Part shown: positions 33,036-39,866 of the stretch, piece after piece
Layout: each line of letters opens with the position of its first letter
How positions within the stretch are numbered: the stretch's first letter is position 1
DNA from: Synechococcales cyanobacterium T60_A2020_003
GTDB lineage: Bacteria; Cyanobacteriota; Cyanobacteriia; RECH01
Reading direction: 5' to 3'
NCBI GenBank assembly: GCA_015272205.1
Contig: JACYMB010000246.1
Coordinates: 1 to 39,866 of the forward strand
Length of the DNA: 39,866 nt
The notes under the pieces: generated by a model
Told to the model about the DNA's origin: nothing
Seen by the model: the letters and a program-made list of their open reading frames with translations, nothing else
Databases searched by the model: none
Made by a program: the position numbers and the translations under genes

Positions 33036-35330
33036 CTAAACGCCGGATTCCCCAACTTGGCTAACCCGATGGAGATTGAGAATATCGCTCATTTTGCGAA
33101 TTTGGGTAAAGGTGCGATCAAGCTGTTCGCGATCGCGAATGTCGATTCCCAGATCGATAATCGCCGTTTGACCCGGAGCTGTTTTCACATTTGCACTCCG
33201 GACGTTGATATTGTGGTCACTCAACCGCGACAAGATATCCTTAAGAACGCCTACTCGATCCAACACTTCAATCTGAATCTGAACGGGATAGGTTTGGATC
33301 CGGTTACCCGTCCCACTGCTGTCTGTGTTCCAACCTACGGGGATCAGGCGATCGCCCGGAATGTTTTCCAGATTTTGACAGCCCTGGCGATGAATCGAAA
33401 TACCCCGACTGCCCATCGTCACCACCCCAATAATTGGCTCACCGGGAATGGGATTACAGCACCCTGCCAAGTGATACAGCAACCCTTCAATGCCAGAAAT
33501 GGGAGAATCGCTGGGACGAGTCGAGGGTGGAGCCGGAAATGCGCTTGCTGTAATGTTGACTTCACTGCTGAGATCCGTATCCGTTTTAGCGGGGGCAATG
33601 GGTTGCTGTGCCTTAATCGCATCCCGAATCCGGTTGATAACGTGATTCAGCGTAGTCTCACCATAGCCGACGCCTGCCAACAAATCCTCCACGGATTGAT
33701 AGTTGCAACGCTCCGCCGCGACTTGCATCGGTGCAGACTTTAACATGGCCTCAAAGCCCTGTTTGCCCAACTCCTTTTCTAGCATGTCTCGCCCACGGGC
33801 AATGTTCTCGTCACGGTGCGATCGCTTATACCATTGGCGAATTCGGTTGCGTGCCCCAGCCGTAACGGTGAAGTTAATCCAGTCCATACTGGGACGAGCG
33901 TTCTTTTGGGTCAGGATTTCAACAATGTCCCCATTTTGCAATTCAGTATCCAGGGTGACGATGCGTCCGTTCACCTTTGCGCCTGCACAGTGATTGCCAA
34001 CCTCGGTATGAATGCGGTACGCGAAGTCCACAGGCGTTGCCCCCCGACTGAGAGAGACCACATCCCCACTGGGCGTGAACACGTAGACATCTTCGTCAAA
34101 CAGATTGTCGCGAACGCTTTCGAGGTATTCCTGGGCATCTTTCAGATCGTTTTGCCAATCTAGAAGCTGCCGTAGCCAGGTGAGCTTCTCATCTTCTGCC
34201 GTCAGGCGCGTATTGGAATGTCCAGCCTCTTTGTATTTCCAGTGCGCCGCAATTCCATACTCGGCGATGTGGTGCATTTCCAGGGTACGGATTTGCACTT
34301 CAATGGGGCGACCGTGGGAACCAATCACAGCGGTATGGAGAGATTGATAGCGGTTCGGCTTAGGTAGCCCGATATAATCCTTGAAACGACCGGGGATCGG
34401 ACGGAAGATGTCATGAACTACCGCGAGGGCGCGATAACACTCGTCGTTGTTTTCAACAATGATGCGAATGGCGGCTACGTCGTAGATTTCGCGAAATTCC
34501 TTTTGTTGCCGCTGCATCTTTTGGTAAATGCCGTAGAGATGTTTCGGACGACCGCTGATGTCTAAACAGTTAATGCCGCTTTGATCGAGGCGTTCCTTCA
34601 GCATAGAGGCCACATTTTGGAGGCGAACTTCCCGATCGGCGCGTTTGTCGGATACCAGATCCTGAATGCGGCGATAGTCATCGGGTTCGATGTATTTAAA
34701 CGCCAAATCTTCAAGCTCCCACTTGAACCGTCCAATCCCTAAACGGTTCGCAAGAGGAGCAAAAATCTCGCGGGTTTCCTGGGCAATACGCCGCCGTTTC
34801 TCATCGGGCAAATGCTCTAGGGTACGCATATTGTGAAGGCGATCGGCCAGTTTGACCACAATGACGCGAATATCCTGTGCCATCGCCAAAAACATGCGCC
34901 GAAAATTCTCGGCCTGACGCTCAGTTTTGCTGGAGAAGTTGAATTTAGAGAGTTTGGTAACCCCTTCCACAAGTTGACGCACTTCGACCCCAAAGCGTTC
35001 TTCAATTTCTTCAGGGGTAACATCAGTATCCTCAACCACGTCGTGCAAGAATCCCGCCGCAATCATGACGGGGCCACCTCCTAATTCGCGCAACAAACCC
35101 GCCACGGCTACGGGATGGCAAATGTAAGGTTCTCCTGATGCCCGTCTTTGGCCTTGATGAAGACAGTAGGCAAATTCAAAGGCACGACACACTAACGAAT
35201 TATCTGGAAGCGATTCTGTCTGTTCTCCCCGATCGCACGATTGTTCTGAAAGCAGGCATTCAGTAAGCCATTGGGGGAGATTGCAGTCAGTAGGATAGGA
35301 GGTTGGTACGTTTAAAGAAGTGGCTTCCAT
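33036..35330 (-). CDS. spoT: Bifunctional (p)ppGpp synthetase/hydrolase (Rel/SpoT)
   Basis: A 764-residue stringent-response enzyme that makes and degrades (p)ppGpp. The HD hydrolase domain (about 45-200) has His72 and HDVVED (96-101). The synthetase domain has GRFKDYIGLPKPNRYQSLHT, and its RFKD sequence is of the RxKD type found in bifunctional enzymes rather than RelA. A TGS domain (DVYVFTPSGDVVSLSRGATP, about 414-474) and a C-terminal ACT domain (about 690-764) complete the usual layout. ATG at 35330. No other RSH gene is in the window. Confidence 0.97.
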   Translation of the reverse strand: MEATSLNVPTSYPTDCNLPQWLTECLLSEQSCDRGEQTESLPDNSLVCRAFEFAYCLHQGQRRASGEPYICHPVAVAGLLRELGGGPVMIAAGFLHDVVEDTDVTPEEIEERFGVEVRQLVEGVTKLSKFNFSSKTERQAENFRRMFLAMAQDIRVIVVKLADRLHNMRTLEHLPDEKRRRIAQETREIFAPLANRLGIGRFKWELEDLAFKYIEPDDYRRIQDLVSDKRADREVRLQNVASMLKERLDQSGINCLDISGRPKHLYGIYQKMQRQQKEFREIYDVAAIRIIVENNDECYRALAVVHDIFRPIPGRFKDYIGLPKPNRYQSLHTAVIGSHGRPIEVQIRTLEMHHIAEYGIAAHWKYKEAGHSNTRLTAEDEKLTWLRQLLDWQNDLKDAQEYLESVRDNLFDEDVYVFTPSGDVVSLSRGATPVDFAYRIHTEVGNHCAGAKVNGRIVTLDTELQNGDIVEILTQKNARPSMDWINFTVTAGARNRIRQWYKRSHRDENIARGRDMLEKELGKQGFEAMLKSAPMQVAAERCNYQSVEDLLAGVGYGETTLNHVINRIRDAIKAQQPIAPAKTDTDLSSEVNITASAFPAPPSTRPSDSPISGIEGLLYHLAGCCNPIPGEPIIGVVTMGSRGISIHRQGCQNLENIPGDRLIPVGWNTDSSGTGNRIQTYPVQIQIEVLDRVGVLKDILSRLSDHNINVRSANVKTAPGQTAIIDLGIDIRDREQLDRTFTQIRKMSDILNLHRVSQVGESGV

Positions 35331-35862
35331 GCGTTCATGCCTACGAGGGATTGATAGATATTAATCGATGGTTAGATAACAGCAATAGGGGTTCGACCGA
35401 AGATTGGTTTAATATCTGCCGATTCTAGAGCATCGCCAATGGTTCAACATCGGATCATTATGTAGAACTGGGTCAGACATTTAGGAGTTCCCTGGGGGCG
35501 ATCGCTCTATAAGTCCCATTGTTCTCAGCGAGTGCATGCAAACTGTGAGCATGATGACTGATGATAAGGGAGGAGGAAACGCGGTATGGGTCTTGGTGCA
35601 ATAAACGAACCAAACCTAACTGCAAACTGCGCTTTGTTGTTCTGCGGTGATGGGGGAGCGTTCCCAATCGCAACGATGGGGGAACCTTTCTTCTATCATA
35701 TTATTGGTAACGCAGAGCACGAAAACATCAAGTCATGACTTGATTAACAAATGCTTTGAGCGTTGTGCTTCAATGATATCGAATCTGTCCGGTTCAAATC
35801 CTCTCAATCGGTTTAGCAGAGAGAACTCCTGGGGGCAGAGTTTCCGTCGGCGGATAACAATC
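35331..35862. other. Divergent spacer between spoT and patD
   Basis: No gene is supported in 532 bases. The patD frame stays open upstream to a GTG at 35647, adding 72 codons, but that stretch is low in family resemblance and patD proteins are about 120 residues. It probably contains both promoters. Confidence 0.55.
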
Positions 35863-36231
35863 ATGGCCTTGGATGATGCAAATTTGTACGCTCCGTTTGG
35901 GCGATCGCTCCAGGATTTGCGATCGCAGGTTGTCCAGGCTCACCCGGATATTCGCAATCTTCAGGCAGATTTTCTAACCCTTCAGCAATATTTTCAAACG
36001 ACGCTTTTGCCGACCGAGTATCCGAACCTGGCTGACTCGGCAGAATCTAAGTTGGTGTCCTACCACGCGGAGATCAGCAAAGAACTGCGGCTGTTGGGCA
36101 TGGATATTATGTTTTTGCAATCCGCACGGCAGACGATGACGATTCAACAGCGGCAAGCCCAGATACGCGATCGCCTGGATCGGTTAAGGGACTATTGCGA
36201 TCGCATTGTTGAAGGGTTGGAAACGCTGTGA
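35863..36231 (+). CDS. patD: PatD-family protein (heterocyst frequency control)
   Basis: A 122-residue, mainly helical cytoplasmic protein. The C-terminal half matches the PatD family as I recall it: SKLVSYHAEISKELRLLGMD, then IMFLQSARQTMTIQQRQAQI and DRLRDYCDRIVEG. In Anabaena, PatD limits heterocyst number and interacts with cell-division protein FtsZ-related processes; homologues also occur in cyanobacteria without heterocysts. The ATG at 35863 gives the family length. tsaB follows 45 bp later on the same strand. Confidence 0.82.
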   Translation: MALDDANLYAPFGRSLQDLRSQVVQAHPDIRNLQADFLTLQQYFQTTLLPTEYPNLADSAESKLVSYHAEISKELRLLGMDIMFLQSARQTMTIQQRQAQIRDRLDRLRDYCDRIVEGLETL

Positions 36232-36276
36232 AGACAATTCGGTAGGATAGGGCTGGTGTCTCACGATGAGGTAGCG

Positions 36277-36933
36277 ATGCTTTTACCCCCCAACCGATAC
36301 GCGTTGGCGATCCATACCTCAAGCGCCAACCTCGGACTGGCAATGAGCAACTTTAACGGCGAGGTGCGAGGTCAAACCTGGGAGTTGGGACGGGACGTCT
36401 CTAACCAGCTTCAGCTTCAGCTTGAGGCATTTTTGTCTCCCCAAACCTGGCAGGATTTAGAGTTTTTGGCGGTATCAATCGGGCCAGGAGGGTTTACCGG
36501 AACTCGGATTGGTGTCGTAACGGCGCGAACCTTGGCACAACAGCTTGAGATTCCGATCTTTGGGGTGTCGAGTTTAGCGGCGATTGCATGGCAAACCCAT
36601 TTGCAATCTCCTGTAGAGGATGGCACCCGGATCGCGGTACAGATGCTCGCTCAGCGAGGACATATTTACGGTGCAATCTATGTAGTGCGTGCCATGCTCA
36701 ATGATGGCAACACCATGCATTTAGAAACATCGATGCCGGATGCCGTGTTTACCGAAGCGGCATGGCTAGAGGTGCTGAATCAGTGGGACTGTGGGCAAAC
36801 GATTGTGACCGCTGAGGGCATGGGTGATTCAGCCCTGGCGATGCTGGATTTGGCGTATCAGAACTGGCAAGCGGGCGATCGCCCCAGTTGGGCAGATGTC
36901 GTACCTTTCTACGGGTTGAGTCCTGTGTCGTAG
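36277..36933 (+). CDS. tsaB: tRNA threonylcarbamoyladenosine biosynthesis protein TsaB
   Basis: A 218-residue partner of TsaD in making t6A37 on ANN-reading tRNAs, which include the tRNA-Thr encoded in this window. The ASKHA-fold N-terminus (ALAIHTSSANLGLAMSNF), the SIGPGGFTGTRIGVVTARTL motif and FGVSSLAAIAWQ are typical. I chose the ATG at 36277, seven bases after GAGG; a GTG at 36256 is in frame upstream. It ends two bases before the convergent mutS stop. Confidence 0.95.
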   Translation: MLLPPNRYALAIHTSSANLGLAMSNFNGEVRGQTWELGRDVSNQLQLQLEAFLSPQTWQDLEFLAVSIGPGGFTGTRIGVVTARTLAQQLEIPIFGVSSLAAIAWQTHLQSPVEDGTRIAVQMLAQRGHIYGAIYVVRAMLNDGNTMHLETSMPDAVFTEAAWLEVLNQWDCGQTIVTAEGMGDSALAMLDLAYQNWQAGDRPSWADVVPFYGLSPVS

Positions 36934-36934
36934 A

Positions 36935-39649
36935 TTATCGAAAGATATCAAGCTGCTCGATGGGGTCGTAGTTGGGTGATGCCTCAGACGCACGATTGGA
37001 CCCTGCATCGTCCGTCGCACCGTTTTTGCCGTTCTTTTTCCCACTCCTGCCTTTTCGCAAGCCCACTGCAATGCGTGAGTGCGTTTCGATCTGGGTCATG
37101 ACCTGCTTAGCGCGTTGGATCACCGAGGCCGGGAGTCCCGCAAGGCGACCCGCTTCAATGCCATAGGAGCGATCGGCTCCTCCGGGCTGAACTTGGTGCA
37201 GGAAGATGATCTGATCGGGCAACTCCTTCACGGTGACTTGGTAGTTGGCAACGTTGGGTAAGAGGGATGCCAGCTCGTTGAGTTCGTGATAGTGGGTGGC
37301 AAAGATCGTGCGTGCGCCGATTTCGGTTGCTAAATGTTCGGCCACTGCCCAGGCAATCGAGAGACCGTCGAAGGTGGCGGTTCCCCGTCCGATTTCGTCC
37401 AGCAACACGAGCGATCGCGGTGTGGCGTGGTTAAGAATATTCGCCGTTTCGTTCATCTCGACCATAAAGGTGGACTGTCCCGTGGCGAGGTCGTCTACAG
37501 CTCCGACACGGGTAAAGATGCGATCGCACACTGCCAGGATTGCACTCCGGGCAGGGACAAAACTCCCAACCTGAGCCATGAGTTGAATTAGCCCAATTTG
37601 TCGCAGATAGCAGCTTTTGCCGCTGGCGTTGGGGCCAGTGAGGATAATCAGATCCGGTGCCGAATCCGAAGGGGACGACACCGATTTTCCGAGGGTCGCG
37701 CCGTTGGGAACGAAGAAGCCCGCCGGAAGCGATTGTTCTACGACCGGGTGGCGACCGTCGGTGATCCGAATATCACGGCCATCGGTGAGGGTGGGACGGC
37801 AGTAGTTTTGGTAGATCGCTACTTCTGCCAGACCTGCTAAAGCATCCACCGAGGCGATCGCCTGGGCTACGGTGCGGATCGCTTCCGCATGGGTACACAC
37901 CTCTTTGCGGAGTTCTACAAAGAGATCGTATTCCAACTGGTTCAAAGCTTGTCGTGCATGGAGAATCCGGCTTTCCCGTTCCTTAAGTTCGCTGGTGACG
38001 TAGCGTTCTTCGTTGGTGAGGGTTTGGCGACGGATGTAGTCGGTGGGGGCTTGCTCGGTTTTGGCACGCGAGATGCTGATGTAGTAGCCAAAGGCTTTGT
38101 TGTAGCCAACTTTGAGGGTCGAGATACCCGTCCGCTCTCGTTCCGTGACTTCCAACTGAGCGATCCACTGCTGATCCTCGTCTACCTGCTGCCGTATGTG
38201 ATCCAGTTGCTCGTTCACCCCCGACCGAATCAAGTTACCCTCGGTGAGGATGATCGGGGGATTGTCGTGGAGATGGGCTTTGAGATGGAGTCCCAGTTTC
38301 TCTAGCTCTGGGGGAACCGTCTGTAAAACCGTGAGATAGGGAGACGTGGCTGACGCGACTAGATCCGCGAGATCGGGCAAACGGGCGAGGGAATCAGCCA
38401 GGGCAACCAAATCACGGGCGTTTGCAGTTCCCGAACCTGCCCGTCCGGTCAGTCGTTCCAGATCATAGATTTGCTTAAGCAGGTGTTGCAGGGTTTGGCG
38501 CAGGGTTCCGTTCGTTACAAGTTCGGCAATAGTCTCTTGGCGATCGCCAATGGCCTGCAAATCCAGCAAGGGCTGCAAAATCCAGCGGCGCAACAATCGT
38601 CCCCCCATGGCCGTTGTCGTGCGATCGATCGCCCACAGCAGCGATCCGTGAAAGGTTCCATCCCGTGAGGTTTGGGTAATTTCGAGATTCCGTCGGGTTT
38701 GGTGATCGATCACCAGATATTCCGTAATCGCGTAGGTGCAGAGGGGTTGAAGGAGCACCGGATTCTCTTTTTGGGTGTCTTCTAGGTATTCCAGTAAGCC
38801 CCCAGCCGCTCGAACCGCTAAGGGCAAATGCTGGCAGCCCAATCCTTCCAGCGATCGCACCCGAAAGGTTTGGAGCAGTCGTTGCCGGGCTTCGTGTTGT
38901 TCAAAGGGAAGCTGCGATCGCAGGGTGTAGCAGAACTGGGTCGGCAACCAGTCGGGGAGGTGGGGGGATTTCTCTCCCGGTCGCAACAGTCCCCCTAGAT
39001 CGGGCGCGTTGGTCGGGATTAAAACTTCCGACGGTTGCAGCCGCATCAGTTCTTGGACGAGCACCTCAGTCTCGGTAGATTGGGTGGTGAGAAATTCCCC
39101 AGTCGAAACGTCGGCATAGGCCAGCCCCCAATGATTTCCCGCTAGGGCGATCGCCACCAAAAAGTTATTCTTGCGAGCGGTCAGCATCCCATCTTCCAGC
39201 ACCGTTCCGGGCGTAATCACCCGCGTCACTTCCCGCCGCACCAGTCCCTGAGCCGTTGCCGGATCTTCCACCTGATCACAAATGGCGATCGCATACCCTT
39301 TTTCCACCAACTGGGCACAGTAGCGCTCTAGGGCATGGTGGGGAATCCCTGCAAGCGGCACCCGACCCACTTCTTTTCCGGCTTCTTTGCTGGTCAACAC
39401 CAGTTCCAACTCGCGGGCAATGGTAATCGCATCTTGAAAGAAGGTTTCAAAGAAGTCGCCAATTCGGTACAGCACCAGCGCATTGGGATACTGATCTTTG
39501 ACCGCCGCGTACTGCTGAAACATTGGGGTCAGTAGGGTGCGATCGATGGTGCGGTAATCGGCATAGCGTACGGTGTGCTTCAGTAACCGTTCGGGAATAT
39601 CAAGCGTGGGATTTGGTTCGGTGTTCGGGGTGGGATGGGAATCGGTCAT
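36935..39649 (-). CDS. mutS: DNA mismatch repair protein MutS
   Basis: A 904-residue MutS1-type protein. The mismatch-reading F-x-E motif is at Phe66-Phe67-Glu68 (GDFFETF), which together with MFQQY (43-47) marks mismatch-recognising MutS rather than MutS2. Connector, lever and clamp domains precede the ATPase: Walker A GPNASGKS at about 672-679, ST-rich [14 protein letters not shown], and Walker [13 protein letters not shown]. The C-terminal tail is Lys/Gly/Asn-rich and ends [14 protein letters not shown] at 39649. Start-site context beyond is only 217 bp. Confidence 0.98.
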   Translation of the reverse strand: MTDSHPTPNTEPNPTLDIPERLLKHTVRYADYRTIDRTLLTPMFQQYAAVKDQYPNALVLYRIGDFFETFFQDAITIARELELVLTSKEAGKEVGRVPLAGIPHHALERYCAQLVEKGYAIAICDQVEDPATAQGLVRREVTRVITPGTVLEDGMLTARKNNFLVAIALAGNHWGLAYADVSTGEFLTTQSTETEVLVQELMRLQPSEVLIPTNAPDLGGLLRPGEKSPHLPDWLPTQFCYTLRSQLPFEQHEARQRLLQTFRVRSLEGLGCQHLPLAVRAAGGLLEYLEDTQKENPVLLQPLCTYAITEYLVIDHQTRRNLEITQTSRDGTFHGSLLWAIDRTTTAMGGRLLRRWILQPLLDLQAIGDRQETIAELVTNGTLRQTLQHLLKQIYDLERLTGRAGSGTANARDLVALADSLARLPDLADLVASATSPYLTVLQTVPPELEKLGLHLKAHLHDNPPIILTEGNLIRSGVNEQLDHIRQQVDEDQQWIAQLEVTERERTGISTLKVGYNKAFGYYISISRAKTEQAPTDYIRRQTLTNEERYVTSELKERESRILHARQALNQLEYDLFVELRKEVCTHAEAIRTVAQAIASVDALAGLAEVAIYQNYCRPTLTDGRDIRITDGRHPVVEQSLPAGFFVPNGATLGKSVSSPSDSAPDLIILTGPNASGKSCYLRQIGLIQLMAQVGSFVPARSAILAVCDRIFTRVGAVDDLATGQSTFMVEMNETANILNHATPRSLVLLDEIGRGTATFDGLSIAWAVAEHLATEIGARTIFATHYHELNELASLLPNVANYQVTVKELPDQIIFLHQVQPGGADRSYGIEAGRLAGLPASVIQRAKQVMTQIETHSRIAVGLRKGRSGKKNGKNGATDDAGSNRASEASPNYDPIEQLDIFR

Positions 39650-39866
39650 GGTGCTACTGGCATGAAATACCCTACAGACACCTTACCGCATGTAGGCTGA
39701 GGAATACAGGTGTCCTATACTCAAGGACGGGTGAAGCCTATTTAGTCGGTTCGTTGGTGAATGAGGCCACGTTTATTTCCAAAGAGAATCCTTTAGGGGA
39801 GGAGTTCTCAGCTCGACTTTATCCAATTGATCCAAAAAGGAAAGCAGCAAGCAGAATTCAGATGAG
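39650..39866. other. Spacer upstream of mutS, to the window end
   Basis: No gene or strong regulatory site is visible in these 217 bases; the mutS promoter is expected here. Confidence 0.5.

Noticed and set aside
35647-35862. 72-codon upstream extension of patD
   Set aside because: The open frame lacks family similarity, and the 122-residue form has the normal family length.

Overview
The window comes from a cyanobacterial chromosome. It carries photosystem II genes (psbB for CP47, psbT and the small gene psbM), a cyanobacterial NADPH-thioredoxin reductase/thioredoxin fusion (NTRC) and a PatD-type protein. The palindrome GCGATCGC (HIP1) is scattered through most genes and spacers. Gene order is mostly ordinary core chromosome. 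PatD suggests relatedness to filamentous or heterocyst-forming lineages but does not prove it. The species cannot be named from this sequence alone.

Layout. 1-60: probable right end of an IS200/IS605 (TnpB) type element. 161-1009: NAD(P)-binding epimerase-like gene interrupted by one in-frame TGA, preceded by three 17-bp tandem repeats. 1025-5015: glucokinase (minus) and, divergently, feoA-feoB for Fe(II) uptake. 5127-9580 (minus): zinc metallopeptidase, then a PhnD/C/E-type oxyanion ABC transporter with a double-length fused permease; phosphonate, phosphite and selenate are all possible substrates. 9862-12816: photosystem II block, with a [2Fe-2S] ferredoxin and psbM on the minus strand, divergent from psbB-psbT. 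13155-16585: nrdR, cobS, a thioredoxin-like ferredoxin, a REC-LuxR response regulator and tRNA-Thr(UGU).

16586-18988 is the clearest accessory region. Directly after the tRNA lies a decayed tyrosine integrase: frameshifted, with the first catalytic Arg apparently replaced by Ser, and with its C-terminus replaced by the C-terminal half of a Uma2 nuclease. It faces an apparently intact, unrelated tyrosine recombinase. 19373-28536 returns to housekeeping genes: mnmE, a DUF2062 protein, a 2H phosphodiesterase-like protein, holA, an ABC1/UbiB kinase, a small membrane protein, msrB, a GIY-YIG protein and a YraQ-type permease. 28565-30811 holds the permease partner (TIGR03943) and, convergently, NTRC.

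31060-32582 is the most unusual part. An unrecognised membrane-anchored, Pro-rich and coiled-coil protein (31137-32390) is preceded by two LexA-like boxes 32 bp apart, and is flanked by inverted copies of a CTCAAAAC-rich repeat. 32594-39649: a small secreted or anchored protein, bifunctional (p)ppGpp synthetase/hydrolase, patD, tsaB and mutS.

Non-coding repeats include MITE-like palindromic elements at 13723-13840, 21350-21449 and (two back to back) 27239-27435. No CRISPR array, rRNA or complete insertion sequence was seen.
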